Notes: generated from the letters alone by a model not told the origin. 64,000 nucleotides of DNA from Hyphomicrobiales bacterium (GCA_900469625.1 UBXV01000038.1:78725-142724); one strand, 5' to 3'; positions 20,215 to 29,575 are shown, numbered from the stretch's first letter. Translations and numbers: made by a program.

Positions 20215-21492
20215 TCAGGCCGAAACGTTGGTCTTCTCTTCCGAGCGCTCGGAGTAGATGTAGAGCGGCCGTGCCGACCCCTTCACCACTTCGTCGGAGA
20301 TCACAACTTCGCGAACACCCTCGAGCGTCGGCAGCTCGAACATCGTGTCGAGCAGGATCTTTTCCATGATCGAGCGCAGGCCGCGCGCGCCGGTCTTGCG
20401 CACGATGGCACGACGGGCGATCTCGCGCAGCGCGTCTTCGTGGAAGGTCAGCTCGACGTCTTCCATCTCGAACAGGCGCTGGTACTGCTTGATCAGAGCG
20501 TTCTTCGGCTCCGACAGGATCTGGATCAGCGCGTCCTCGTCGAGGTCCTCGAGCGTCGCCAGAACCGGCAGACGGCCGATGAATTCCGGGATCAGGCCGA
20601 ACTTGACCAGATCTTCCGGCTCGAGTTCGCGCAGGACCTCGCCAACCCGACGATCTTCCGGCGAACGGACCGTTGCGCCGAAACCGATCGAGGTCTTCTC
20701 GCCACGCGCCGAGATGATCTTGTCGAGGCCGGCAAATGCGCCACCGCAGATGAACAGGATGTTGGTCGTATCCACCTGCAGGAATTCCTGCTGCGGATGC
20801 TTGCGACCGCCCTGGGGCGGCACCGAGGCGACAGTGCCTTCCATGATCTTCAGAAGTGCCTGCTGCACGCCCTCGCCCGAAACGTCACGGGTGATCGACG
20901 GGTTGTCGGACTTGCGCGAGATCTTGTCGACTTCGTCGATATAGACGATGCCGCGCTGAGCGCGCTCGACATTGTAGTCGGCTGCCTGCAGCAGCTTCAG
21001 GATGATGTTCTCGACATCCTCACCGACATAACCTGCTTCCGTCAGCGTCGTCGCATCGGCCATGGTGAACGGTACGTCGATGATGCGCGCCAGTGTCTGC
21101 GCGAGGTAGGTCTTGCCGCAGCCGGTCGGACCGACGAGCATGATATTCGACTTCGCCAGTTCCACATCGCTGCCCTTGGCCGCATGGGCCAGGCGCTTGT
21201 AGTGGTTGTGCACCGCGACCGACAGGATGCGCTTTGCCTGCTGCTGGCCGATGACGTATTCGTCGAGGACCTTGATGATTTCCTGGGGGGTCGGAACGCC
21301 ATCGCGGGACTTGACCATCGAGGTCTTGTTCTCTTCGCGAATGATGTCCATGCAGAGTTCGACGCATTCATCGCAGATGAACACCGTCGGTCCGGCAATC
21401 AGTTTGCGGACTTCGTGCTGGCTCTTGCCGCAAAACGAACAATAAAGCGTATTCTTCGAGTCACCGCCGTTGCTACCGCTGACCTTGCTCAT
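20215..21492 (-). CDS. clpX: ATP-dependent Clp protease ATP-binding subunit ClpX
   Basis: A 425-residue AAA+ unfoldase that feeds substrates to ClpP. The N-terminal zinc finger reads [17 protein letters not shown] and then CDECVELC (four Cys). Walker A is [14 protein letters not shown], Walker [12 protein letters not shown], and sensor 2 lies in the [10 protein letters not shown] region. ATG 21492 ([10 protein letters not shown]) follows GGAAATGG and gives the normal N-terminus. The IGF-type ClpP-docking loop is expected near [12 protein letters not shown]. clpP lies upstream in the same direction with a 294-nt gap that contains inverted repeats, so clpX may have its own promoter. Confidence 0.98.
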   Translation of the reverse strand: MSKVSGSNGGDSKNTLYCSFCGKSQHEVRKLIAGPTVFICDECVELCMDIIREENKTSMVKSRDGVPTPQEIIKVLDEYVIGQQQAKRILSVAVHNHYKRLAHAAKGSDVELAKSNIMLVGPTGCGKTYLAQTLARIIDVPFTMADATTLTEAGYVGEDVENIILKLLQAADYNVERAQRGIVYIDEVDKISRKSDNPSITRDVSGEGVQQALLKIMEGTVASVPPQGGRKHPQQEFLQVDTTNILFICGGAFAGLDKIISARGEKTSIGFGATVRSPEDRRVGEVLRELEPEDLVKFGLIPEFIGRLPVLATLEDLDEDALIQILSEPKNALIKQYQRLFEMEDVELTFHEDALREIARRAIVRKTGARGLRSIMEKILLDTMFELPTLEGVREVVISDEVVKGSARPLYIYSERSEEKTNVSA

Positions 21493-21691
21493 TTCCATTT
21501 CCTTCCAGCACGTCGGACATCCTCGAAAAGATGTCACGGACCACTCAATTCGCCCCGCGCAATAACTTGCGCCGCATGAAGAGGGCTTCCGGGAGTACCC
21601 ACCGTATCAGGGCGATTTGCCCATGTTCCGGCCGCAACGACTCTCCCACCTAAGTCTGAACCCTATGTCTTCACAGCTCAACATAACATTA

Positions 21692-21720
21692 AGGGGGTCA
21701 TCTTAGCGGCTTTACCCCCT
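21692..21720. repeat. inverted repeat in the clpP-clpX gap
   Basis: AGGGGGT and ACCCCCT, perfect 7-bp arms 15 nt apart. On either strand it could form a hairpin after clpP, but no T-run follows. Confidence 0.5.
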
Positions 21721-21742
21721 CGATAAACCCCTTTGACCATTA

Positions 21743-21759
21743 CAATTGTGTCACAATTG
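21743..21759. promoter_or_regulatory. 17-bp perfect palindrome in the clpP-clpX gap
   Basis: CAATTGTG-T-CACAATTG, 8-bp arms around one base, 27 nt after the clpP stop and about 250 nt before the clpX start. It has the shape of a dimeric regulator's operator; no T-run follows, so it is a poor terminator. Confidence 0.45.
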
Positions 21760-21786
21760 CATCTATCGCGACACAAAAGCGCGTTA

Positions 21787-22419
21787 TCACGCCTGCTCTG
21801 CAGCCTCGATCGCTTCACGCGATGTGATGACCTTGTCGATCAGGCCCCAACCGAGCGCTTCGTCCGAACTCATGAAATGGTCGCGATCGAGCGTCTGTTC
21901 AACCTCTTCGTAGGTCCGGCCGCAATGCTTGACGTAAATCTCGTTCAGCCGGCGCTTCATCTTGATGATGTCCTTGGCGTGGCGCTCGATATCGGAGGCC
22001 TGGCCCTGGAAGCCGCCGGACGGCTGGTGCACCATGATGCGCGAATTCGGGGTGGCGAAACGCATGTCCTTGTGGCCGGCCGCCAAGAGCAGCGAGCCCA
22101 TCGAAGCAGCCTGGCCGATGCACAGCGTCGAAACCGCCGGCTTGATGAACTGCATGGTGTCGTAGATCGCCATGCCGGCTGTCACGACGCCACCCGGCGA
22201 ATTGATGTAAAGCGCGATTTCCTTCTTCGGATTTTCCGCCTCGAGGAACAGAAGCTGGGCGCAGACGAGCGTCGCCATCTGGTCTTCGACCGGACCGGTC
22301 ATGAAGATGATGCGCTCTTTCAGAAGGCGCGAAAAGATATCGTAGGAACGTTCGCCGCGGTTGGTCTGCTCCACAACCATCGGCACCAGCGCCATGGCGG
22401 TATCAACTGGATTTCTCAT
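21787..22419 (-). CDS. clpP: ATP-dependent Clp protease proteolytic subunit ClpP
   Basis: A 210-residue serine protease that forms the tetradecameric barrel for ClpX or ClpA. The catalytic triad is intact: Ser106 in [11 protein letters not shown], His131 in [10 protein letters not shown], and the Asp in LDRDHFMS near residue 180. The N-terminus [28 protein letters not shown] is standard, including the short propeptide. A candidate heat-shock-type promoter lies 72 nt upstream. clpX follows in the same direction. Confidence 0.98.
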   Translation of the reverse strand: MRNPVDTAMALVPMVVEQTNRGERSYDIFSRLLKERIIFMTGPVEDQMATLVCAQLLFLEAENPKKEIALYINSPGGVVTAGMAIYDTMQFIKPAVSTLCIGQAASMGSLLLAAGHKDMRFATPNSRIMVHQPSGGFQGQASDIERHAKDIIKMKRRLNEIYVKHCGRTYEEVEQTLDRDHFMSSDEALGWGLIDKVITSREAIEAAEQA

Positions 22420-22490
22420 ATCGAACCTTCATCAATCGGGCCCGCAATACCTTTGCGAACCGGGAATCACAGGATTGGCCTTCTGTCCCT

Positions 22491-22520
22491 ACATAGAGTG
22501 TCAACACCCTTCACTTCAAG
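22491..22520 (-). promoter_or_regulatory. candidate sigma-32 (RpoH) promoter of clpP
   Basis: The minus strand reads CTTGAA, a 16-nt spacer, then CTCTATGT. This fits the alphaproteobacterial RpoH pattern (CTTGAA, about 16 nt, CCTATAT-like) with mismatches in the -10. It ends about 72 nt before the clpP ATG. Confidence 0.5.
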
Positions 22521-22709
22521 TCGCCACGCTTCGATAAGCTTAATCGACAGCGCCTGTCAGACCGAAGAACGGCGGTCTTCCACACGGGATTGCTGATAGA
22601 ACATTTTTTCCCCGCCGCCTTTGGCAACACCCTGGCTTTTGCGCTTTCCGCACAGCATTCGCGACGGCGCGGTAAATGAACGGTAAACCCGACGATACGG
22701 TCGACGGCG

Positions 22710-24272
22710 TCAAAGTTGCGATTCGATCGGCAGGAAACGGATGATGCCGGCAATCATTCGCCTGAGCAGGCTGGCGTCCGGCTCGCGGCGCAGCAACCGC
22801 TCGGTTCCGTTGGTGCGGTCTCGCCAGACGAGCCGCGCGCCATCGAGACCGAGGCGGTAACTGACGGACGGCGCCGTCTCCTCCGTAAACATCGCGGCGA
22901 GTTCGCCCGCGAGCGCCGCATCGGTGAACACGACGCCCATCTCCGTGTTCAAGGACGCCGATCGTGGATCGAAGTTCATCGAGCCGACAAAGCCGTTCAG
23001 GCCGTCAACGACGAAGGCCTTGCTGTGCAGGCTGGCGTTGCGTCGACCGAACAGCGACATGCGGTGGCTTTCGACGGTATCGCCCTGCTCTTTCAACTCG
23101 AAAAGCTCGATACCGGCGCGAACCAGGCTGCGGCGATACTTGACGTAGCCACCGTGAACGGCTGCCACATCGGTGGCGGCCAGTGAGTTGGTGAGGACCG
23201 CGACCCGGGCGCCCCTGTTCACAAGCGCCGTCAATTCGCGGGTCCCGGCGGTGCCGGGAATGAAATAGGGCGAGATGATGCGCAGATCATTCCTTGTCGC
23301 CTGGATCAGCGGAAAGAGTTCGCGCAGCAACCAGTTCTGCCGCTTCTGCATCAGCGCCTTTTCGGGCGGATCGGCCTCGAGCCGGACCTCTTCGATCCAG
23401 TGCAGAATGCGCGAGCCGCTGTAGACCGTTTCGTTCTCCAGGGCGTCCGCCACCCGATCCAGATAGAAGCGGGCGGCAGGCGTTCGCGCGTGGGTTTCGA
23501 GCGCATCCCTCAGTGCCGGCAGGTAGTGCTTGCGCGGCGTGCGCAGCTTGGCGATGGGCAGCACGGACGTGCTGTTCCAATAGCGGTCGAACATGGAAGT
23601 CGCCTGCTCGACCACCGGCCCGACCATCCAGATATCGAGGTCGCGAAAGTTCGAGAGTTCCGCCGCGTCGAAATAGGCATCGCCGATGTTGCGTCCGCCG
23701 GCGATCGCCACGCGCGCATCGGCGACCCACAGTTTGTTGTGCATGCGGCGGGTGGCGCTGAAGGCGCGAATGGCCATCTCGAAACCCCGGCGGATACGAT
23801 CGGTGCGGGCACGGCTGGGATTGAACAGCCTGACGTCGATGTTTGCATGCGCGTCGAGCGCGATGCACATCCGGTCGTGAAGGCCCGCATTGATATCGTC
23901 GAGCAGCAGGCGGACGTGGACGCCGCGGTCAGCCGCCGCCAGAATTTCGCGCGTCAGCAGCAGCCCGGTCAGATCGTCTTTCCAGTAATAATATTGCAGG
24001 TCGAGACTGCGCCCGGCCCGGCGCGCCGCATGAACCCGGACGACAAAAGCCTCGATGTTGTCGGAGACCAGCGAGACGCCGTTGCTGGCTTGGCGCGTGA
24101 GAAGCAGCGGGCCGATCGCCCGATCGAGTTCGGTGTCGTGGTCGGCGACGGCAAGCGCCGAGGACGGTTCTCCATGGGGACGCCGGCCGAAGCGGCCATA
24201 GACGTACAAGATCGCTGCGCCGAGCGCGCCGCCGACGGCGACAACGGCAACAATAACAAAGGACAACATCAC
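22710..24272 (-). CDS. phospholipase D-family protein (cardiolipin synthase-like)
   Basis: A membrane-anchored 520-residue protein with one N-terminal helix (FVIVAVVAVGGALGAAILYVYG). It has two HKD motifs: HNKLWVADARVAIAGGRNIGD around residue 180 and HSKAFVVDGLNGFVGSMNFDPRS around 415. Two complete HKD sites mean an active PLD-type transferase or hydrolase on phospholipids, consistent with cardiolipin synthase or a related envelope enzyme. The gene following the EEP-family gene by 19 nt shows they form one operon, transcribed from upstream of 25149. Confidence 0.9.
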   Translation of the reverse strand: MMLSFVIVAVVAVGGALGAAILYVYGRFGRRPHGEPSSALAVADHDTELDRAIGPLLLTRQASNGVSLVSDNIEAFVVRVHAARRAGRSLDLQYYYWKDDLTGLLLTREILAAADRGVHVRLLLDDINAGLHDRMCIALDAHANIDVRLFNPSRARTDRIRRGFEMAIRAFSATRRMHNKLWVADARVAIAGGRNIGDAYFDAAELSNFRDLDIWMVGPVVEQATSMFDRYWNSTSVLPIAKLRTPRKHYLPALRDALETHARTPAARFYLDRVADALENETVYSGSRILHWIEEVRLEADPPEKALMQKRQNWLLRELFPLIQATRNDLRIISPYFIPGTAGTRELTALVNRGARVAVLTNSLAATDVAAVHGGYVKYRRSLVRAGIELFELKEQGDTVESHRMSLFGRRNASLHSKAFVVDGLNGFVGSMNFDPRSASLNTEMGVVFTDAALAGELAAMFTEETAPSVSYRLGLDGARLVWRDRTNGTERLLRREPDASLLRRMIAGIIRFLPIESQL

Positions 24273-24291
24273 CTGCCCGCCAGAAAGTGTC

Positions 24292-25149
24292 TCAGGCCGA
24301 ACCGGCCCGGCTCACTTCGATCCGTTCGTTGTTGTGGTCTTCCCGCTTGCCGACCTTCAGATCGATCGATGCCTTGACGGGCAGATGATCGGACGCGACG
24401 CGGGCCAGGGGAGAATCGTGCACGGCGACCGATGTCACCAAGCTGTGGGGATTACCGAGAACGCGATCGAGCGGCAAGAGCGGAAAGCGCGATGGAAAGC
24501 TCGCGACCGTCGCATGCGACGGATCGAAAACGGGGCTGAGGAAGGAGAGCGACGAGCGTTTGCCCATGCGCCACTCGTTGAGGTCGCCAATCAGCAAGGT
24601 GGGGCGCCCGCCGGCATCCGACGCGGCCTCGATGATCGCTTCCGCCTGCTGGGCGCGGGAATGGCGCAAAAGCCCGAGATGGGCGGCGATCACCCGCAAC
24701 GGCCCGATCTTCAGGTCCAGATCGACGACCAGCGCGCCGCGCGGCTCGACACCTGGCAGTTTCAACTGCTTCACGTCGGAAACCGCACCTTCGCGCAGCA
24801 GCAGCACATTGCCGTGCCAGCCGTGCCCCTTGGTGGAAAAGCCCGAGATCGGCACGGAGACGAGATGGGCCTCGCGCCGCAGATGTTCGAGATCGAGCAA
24901 GCCCGCCCGTTCGCCGAAGCGCTGATCGGCCTCCTGAAGGGCGACGATGTCAGCCCCGAGTTCGCCGATCACCTGGGCGGTTCGGCTCGGATCGAAACGG
25001 CCGTCGGTACCGACGCATTTGTGGATATTGTAGGAAGCAATGACGATATCACCGCGGTTGACCGCCGCCTCCCGGCTGACGACGGTGGGTCGCCGCTTGC
25101 GGATAGCCGCCACGATGCCCGCCGATAGACTGGTCTGGTTTTTTGCCAT
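24292..25149 (-). CDS. endonuclease/exonuclease/phosphatase (EEP) family protein
   Basis: A 285-residue metal-dependent phosphodiesterase or phosphatase. The core motifs are present: IASYNIHKCVGTDGRFD, IVALQEADQRFGE, LLIGDLNEW and ASDHLPVKASIDL. ATG 25149 follows AGGGAGCGGC, a good ribosome binding site; the long in-frame extension upstream is not family-like. EEP genes next to PLD or cardiolipin synthase genes are a common pairing in proteobacteria, suggesting a joint role in phospholipid or envelope metabolism, but the substrate is unknown. Confidence 0.88.
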   Translation of the reverse strand: MAKNQTSLSAGIVAAIRKRRPTVVSREAAVNRGDIVIASYNIHKCVGTDGRFDPSRTAQVIGELGADIVALQEADQRFGERAGLLDLEHLRREAHLVSVPISGFSTKGHGWHGNVLLLREGAVSDVKQLKLPGVEPRGALVVDLDLKIGPLRVIAAHLGLLRHSRAQQAEAIIEAASDAGGRPTLLIGDLNEWRMGKRSSLSFLSPVFDPSHATVASFPSRFPLLPLDRVLGNPHSLVTSVAVHDSPLARVASDHLPVKASIDLKVGKREDHNNERIEVSRAGSA

Positions 25150-25353
25150 GCCGCTCCCTGCTTGCTGCCGCATCATGCGCAAATAGGTCGCCGGACGCCA
25201 CAGAAAAAGGCTTGGGATGGAAAGTTGTTCCGTTCGAAATGCCGGGGGCGGCGTTTTGCGTGCGCCATTCCGCCCTCCCCGGACACCATCGAGCCAGCTT
25301 TCAATCTGCCGCGACCGCGCGCGGCAAGACCACACGCCGTCGGGCAAACACCA

Positions 25354-26001
25354 TCAATCCGCGGGACCTGCAAACAGGATAAGATTGCCATCGGGATCGA
25401 GCACGATGAAGTTTCGCGCGCCCCAGGGCTCCGTTCGCAGGGTCTGGTGAAATCGAATGCCGGCCGCCTGAAACTCGAGGAACAGGCGTTTGATCTCGTC
25501 CGTCGTCGCAACCGTCAGGGCAGCGGACAGCAGATGCTCCCGCTCCCTGACATCACCGACGAAGACGGGTTCGCAAACCAGGCGCAATGCCAGCAGCGCA
25601 TTGTCGCGCCTTACCTGGCCATAGAAAGGCGGATCGCCATAGGTGAAGTCAACGGCAAAGCCGAGTTTCTCCGTGAAGAAGTCGCAAGACGCCTTGATAT
25701 CGGCGACGAACAATTGCGCCGCGGTCGATTGCAAAACGGGGCGGGCTTGTTCCTGTCGTGCTGGTATGGTCATTGTCAGGGCTCCTGATCTGAGCGCCTG
25801 CCAGCCGTCAAAACCCATCTGGCGTGCAACGAGTTCCTGGGCGTCGGCGAGCTTGAACGCCGCCGTCAATATCTCCCGGTCGTCCAGTTCACGAAAGCGC
25901 GGCAAGGCAGACCTGATCTCGGCAGCCACAGGAAAATATCCTTCGCGGTGCCATCTCAGATACTGTTTGGCCTGCTTCTTCAGGTTTTCGAGGTTCGGCA
26001 T
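25354..26001 (-). CDS. VOC (glyoxalase/bleomycin-resistance) domain protein with N-terminal helical extension
   Basis: A 215-residue protein. Residues 1-80 form a charged helical region (MPNLENLKKQAKQYLRWHREGYFPVA, AFKLADAQELVARQMGFDGWQALR), a segment often found before ankyrin or VOC domains in rhizobia. Residues 95-215 form a VOC fold starting QLFVADIKASCDFFTEKLGFAV and ending ARNFIVLDPDGNLILFAGPAD. The final DPDGNLI motif is typical of dioxygenase/glyoxalase-like proteins. ATG 26001 gives MPNLENL; the extension upstream is not conserved-looking. Substrate unknown. Confidence 0.85.
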   Translation of the reverse strand: MPNLENLKKQAKQYLRWHREGYFPVAAEIRSALPRFRELDDREILTAAFKLADAQELVARQMGFDGWQALRSGALTMTIPARQEQARPVLQSTAAQLFVADIKASCDFFTEKLGFAVDFTYGDPPFYGQVRRDNALLALRLVCEPVFVGDVREREHLLSAALTVATTDEIKRLFLEFQAAGIRFHQTLRTEPWGARNFIVLDPDGNLILFAGPAD

Positions 26002-26254
26002 GGGCGCAACTAAGGTCCGTCTCCCGTAGGTGGGCGTAGCCCTTTCGACCTTGCACCGATGCGCCCTACGCAGCGTCAACAGATTGACTCGGGCAAAGCC
26101 ATCTTGTCAACGGAGCCGCACTGTAGAGGAAAACTGCCATCATACCTTGCCTGTTCACATCATCGATCTGACACGTCGCATGCATGAGCCCTTGCAGGCG
26201 AGACCAGGACGCTCCTAGAACTAGCCGTCCACCTGTCTTCAAACGAGCCGGATC

Positions 26255-27502
26255 ATGCCGCTGAAGCCCGCAATCACCATCGACCGCGCCGACCGGCGCG
26301 TGTCGATCGACGTCCACGACCCGGATTTCTACCGTTCGCCATCCACGACCTATGCGGAGATCCATGCGCAATGCCCGGCGTTTTACTGGAGCGAGCGTGA
26401 ACAATGGTATTTCGCAGGCTACGACCAGGTGAATGCGCTGCTGCGCGACCGACGTTTCGGACGGCAGATCCTGCACGTGGCGACGCGCGAAGAGCTCGGC
26501 ATGCCCGCCCCGAAACCGCATCTGAAGGCTTTCGACGCGCTTGAGGAGCACTCGCTGCTGGAACTCGAGCCACCGGCACACACCCGGCTGCGAACGCTCG
26601 TCAACCGTGCCTTCGTCTCAAGGCAGATCGAACAGCTTCGGCCCGATATCGAACGCCTTGCGCATGCTGTCATTGATGGCTTCGAGCGCGACGGCGAGGT
26701 CGAGCTCCTGAAAACCTATGCCGAAACCATTCCGGTGACGATCATTGCCCGCATGCTCGGCATCCCGGTCGAAGCGGCGCCAGACCTTCTCGACTGGTCG
26801 CATCGCATGGTGCGCATGTATGTTTTCAATCCAAGCCACGAGACCGAGCTCGACGCCAACCAGGCATCCGCCGACTTCGCCGACTACCTCAGAACCGTCA
26901 TCGCAGAGAAGCGCCGCAATCCGGCCGACGATCTGCTGACGCATATGATCACCTCGGAGAAGGACGGGGAGCGGCTGTCGGAGGCCGAGCTGGTCTCCAC
27001 CGCTGCCCTGCTTCTCAACGCCGGGCACGAGGCGACCGTGCATCAGATCGGCAATGCCGTCCACACCATCCTGCAAACAGGTCACGCGTCCGCAGATCTG
27101 TTCGCAACGGAGTCGGCAACGGCGCTCACGATCGAGGAATGCCTGCGGTTTGCAGCACCGCTGCACATCTTCCAGCGCTATGCGCTATCGGACATCGAAC
27201 TCGATGACGGCATTTCGCTGCGCAAGGGCGACAAGATCGGCCTGCTGCTCGGCGCGGCCAATGTCGATCCGCGAAAATTTATTGACCCCAACCGCTTCAA
27301 CCCGAAGCGCGACGAAGGCGCCAACGTCTCGTTCGGAGCGGGTCTGCATTTCTGCATCGGCGCGCCGCTTGCAAGGCTCGAACTCAATCTGTCGCTGCCG
27401 ATCCTGTTTCAGCGCCTGCCGGGCATGCGGCTGAAGCACGAACCCGAGGTCAGGGACAGCTTTCACTTTCACGGGCTGGAGCGGCTTGATGTTGTCTGGT
27501 GA
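26255..27502 (+). CDS. cytochrome P450
   Basis: A soluble bacterial P450 of 415 residues. The heme-binding loop is FGAGLHFCIG with the thiolate Cys near residue 367, the K helix EECLRF has the ExxR motif, and the PERF-like region is DPNRFNPKRDEG. The I helix reads LLNAGHEATVHQIGN: the acid Glu259 is present, but the position of the usual proton-relay Thr holds Ala260, as in EryF-type P450s. A redox partner is not encoded nearby. A GC-rich inverted repeat follows the stop. The substrate cannot be read from sequence. Confidence 0.93.
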   Translation: MPLKPAITIDRADRRVSIDVHDPDFYRSPSTTYAEIHAQCPAFYWSEREQWYFAGYDQVNALLRDRRFGRQILHVATREELGMPAPKPHLKAFDALEEHSLLELEPPAHTRLRTLVNRAFVSRQIEQLRPDIERLAHAVIDGFERDGEVELLKTYAETIPVTIIARMLGIPVEAAPDLLDWSHRMVRMYVFNPSHETELDANQASADFADYLRTVIAEKRRNPADDLLTHMITSEKDGERLSEAELVSTAALLLNAGHEATVHQIGNAVHTILQTGHASADLFATESATALTIEECLRFAAPLHIFQRYALSDIELDDGISLRKGDKIGLLLGAANVDPRKFIDPNRFNPKRDEGANVSFGAGLHFCIGAPLARLELNLSLPILFQRLPGMRLKHEPEVRDSFHFHGLERLDVVW

Positions 27503-27517
27503 GGGCCCGCCTGCCAG

Positions 27518-27547
27518 AACGGCCGCAGCGTCATCGCAGCGGCCGTT
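27518..27547. terminator. inverted repeat between convergent P450 and SDR genes
   Basis: AACGGCCGC / GCGGCCGTT, perfect 9-bp arms with a 12-nt loop. There is no strong T-run, so a bidirectional terminator is likely but not certain. Confidence 0.55.
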
Positions 27548-27573
27548 CGACGTTGCGCGAACGCCGGTGAACC

Positions 27574-28392
27574 TCAGATGGCAGCGGCCTTGCGCTCGAC
27601 ACCATAGCGGCCTGCCGGCCGGTCGTGCGAAAGATTGGGCGCTAGCACCAGGCGCGCCTTGACGAAGGTGTCCCAGTCGGCGGCGTCGGGCAGCGATGGA
27701 ATGGTGATCAGCTCGCCCTGGTCGAAACCGGCAAGTGCCGCGTCGACTAGATCGGTAACGTCCATGACCATCGACGGATCGAGATGGTCGATCGAGCCGC
27801 CGGCGCGATCGAAGATTTCGGTACGGGTCAGGCCGGGAAGCATCGCCTGGACCTTGACGCCCTTGCCCGATACTTCTGCGTTGATCGACTGCGTCAGGTT
27901 GAGCACGAACGCCTTGCTTGCATTGTAGGTGCCGTTGAACCGCTCGGGCACCAGCGCCACGACGGAGGCGATGTTGATGATCGCGCCCTTGCCGCGGGCG
28001 GCAAAGACCTGTGCCGCAGCGATCGCCAGCCGATTGACCGCCACGACGTTCAACTCGATCATCGCCTCGAGATAATCGATGTCATCGGCAAGCAGCGGCC
28101 CCTTCGGGCCGATGCCGGCATTGTTGACGAGCAGTTCGATTGCGCCGTCTTCGCGCAGACGTTTCTCGACTACCCTTACGTCTTCACGCTGCGTGAGGTC
28201 CGCCTTCAGTACATCGACGGCGACGCCGTATTGCGCCGAGAGCTTGGCAGCAAGGCCGGCCAGGCGTTTCTCGTCCCGCGCCACCAGCACCAGGTCGTGG
28301 CCGCGTTGCGCCAGACGGTCCGCATAGGTCGCGCCGATCCCGGAAGATGCGCCCGTCACCAGCGCCTTACCCATTTTCTCCACTGCACTCAT
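27574..28392 (-). CDS. short-chain dehydrogenase/reductase (SDR)
   Basis: A 272-residue NAD(P)-dependent oxidoreductase of the classical SDR fold. The cofactor motif is TGASSGIG (residues 13-20), the structural motif NNAG is near 90, and the catalytic Ser143, Tyr156 and Lys160 lie in NIASVVAL and YNASK. It diverges from the MarR gene at 28518 across a 125-nt gap with a palindromic operator, so the MarR protein probably controls it. The substrate is unknown; the DltE/YqjQ-like shape suggests an acyl or aldehyde substrate. Confidence 0.92.
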   Translation of the reverse strand: MSAVEKMGKALVTGASSGIGATYADRLAQRGHDLVLVARDEKRLAGLAAKLSAQYGVAVDVLKADLTQREDVRVVEKRLREDGAIELLVNNAGIGPKGPLLADDIDYLEAMIELNVVAVNRLAIAAAQVFAARGKGAIINIASVVALVPERFNGTYNASKAFVLNLTQSINAEVSGKGVKVQAMLPGLTRTEIFDRAGGSIDHLDPSMVMDVTDLVDAALAGFDQGELITIPSLPDAADWDTFVKARLVLAPNLSHDRPAGRYGVERKAAAI

Positions 28393-28417
28393 TGCCGGTT
28401 TCCTTGTTTCGATTTCA

Positions 28418-28441
28418 ATTTAGTGGTATATGCCACTAAAT
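28418..28441. promoter_or_regulatory. palindromic operator candidate for the divergent MarR regulator
   Basis: A 24-bp near-perfect palindrome: the outer arms TTTAGTGG and CCACTAAA are exact complements around the 6-nt centre TATATG, and the flanking A/T also pair. It sits in the shared promoter of the SDR (minus) and MarR (plus) genes, where a MarR dimer would normally bind. Confidence 0.75.
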
Positions 28442-28517
28442 ATACAGCAAACTGGACGCTGCGCAAGTGTGGCGCTACGAAAGTCGCAAACGTGTGGATC
28501 GCCCCGGGAGGAAAACG

Positions 28518-29006
28518 ATGGACGAGACGCCTATGGGTATCTGGGACTTCTGCACCAACAGCGCGCTGAAGCGCGCGTCCCGGCAATTGGGACAGCTCTA
28601 TGAAGACGTGCTGGCGCCGAGTGGACTGCGCGGCACGCAATTCTCGCTCCTCAGCCAGATCTCCCACAGCAAGAACGCGTCCTTGCGCACGCTCGCCAAT
28701 CTGCTGGTGATGGATCTGTCGGCACTTGGCCATACGCTGAAGCCGCTGATCCGCGATGGCTATGTCGAGCTGGTTCCCGACGTCTCGGACCGGCGCGTCA
28801 AGCGCGTCCAGCTGACGCCGCTCGGCCAGAAGAAGCAGCAGGAGGCCACAGATCTCTGGCGCAAGGCGCAGGCGCGCTTCGACAATGCCCTTGGCAAACC
28901 GGAAGCCGACGCGCTGCGGCGGGCGCTGAACGGCCTATCGGAAGCATCCTTCGCGGAAGCGTTCACGCGTGCGTCCGACACCACCGGGCCGGGCGAAAGC
29001 GGGTAG
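28518..29006 (+). CDS. MarR-family transcriptional regulator
   Basis: A 162-residue MarR protein. The recognition region (SLRTLANLLVMDLSALGHTLKPLIRDGYVELVPD) is followed by the DRRVKRVQLTPLG wing. ATG 28518 follows GGGAGGAAAACG, an excellent ribosome binding site; the ORF could start earlier at 28467 but without a site. Divergent from the SDR gene over a palindrome, so likely autoregulated and repressing the SDR. Cys near residue 9 (DFCTNSALKR) is a possible redox sensor as in some MarR proteins, but this is inference. Confidence 0.92.
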   Translation: MDETPMGIWDFCTNSALKRASRQLGQLYEDVLAPSGLRGTQFSLLSQISHSKNASLRTLANLLVMDLSALGHTLKPLIRDGYVELVPDVSDRRVKRVQLTPLGQKKQQEATDLWRKAQARFDNALGKPEADALRRALNGLSEASFAEAFTRASDTTGPGESG

Positions 29007-29015
29007 CCGACCCGG

Positions 29016-29360
29016 TCAGAGACGGACGACGTAGTCCTTGCGGGTCGTCTCGACGACCTCCCACGTTCCCTTGAAGCCCGGTCTGACGATCATGCTCTCG
29101 CCGGCGCGCAGGTGCACGGCCGCGCCGCCATCTTCCGTCACAACCGAGTAGCCGGATAGAATGTGGAAATACTCCCACTCGTCATAGGCGATCCGCCACT
29201 TTCCCGGCGTCGATTCCCAGACGCCGGCATAGAGACCGCCATCGGCCTCCTCGACATTCCAGGTGCGGAACTGCGGCGTGCCGGCGATCAGCCGGTCGGC
29301 GGCGGGACCACCGACTTCGGGTTCGACCGTCGCCAGATCGAATTTTTGCATCTTCACCAT
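29016..29360 (-). CDS. cupin-domain protein (DUF861-like)
   Basis: A 114-residue small cupin of the ureidoglycine aminohydrolase-like type. GGLYAGVWESTPGKWRIAYDEWEYFHILSG is the typical first half, with Glu and His but few metal ligands, and MIVRPGFKGTWEVVETTRKDYVV is the typical end. Tail-to-tail with the MarR gene (10-nt gap). In-frame starts at 29360 and 29351 are both possible. Function unknown; such proteins are often small-molecule sensors or lyase-like enzymes. Confidence 0.83.
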   Translation of the reverse strand: MVKMQKFDLATVEPEVGGPAADRLIAGTPQFRTWNVEEADGGLYAGVWESTPGKWRIAYDEWEYFHILSGYSVVTEDGGAAVHLRAGESMIVRPGFKGTWEVVETTRKDYVVRL

Positions 29361-29575
29361 GGCTCGACAGCTCCGAAGTCAGTGGGATCCGCCCCGTCAT
29401 TGGGGTATGATCGACACGTTCGTTACTCCGACCGGCGTTTTCAAGGGGCGGCTGCGCCCGGACACAAGAATTTCGGGCACAAGGACTTGCTCGCAGTAAA
29501 CTACGGTATCTTACTCTTGGCCGATCGGGACCGGTACTATCCTCTACGCAACTGTTTTCACGAGGGAGTGGTGAC

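Noticed and set aside
22511..22753. 80-codon minus-strand frame upstream of clpP
   Set aside because: Overlaps the clpP promoter candidate and the end of the PLD gene; no ribosome binding site or family features.
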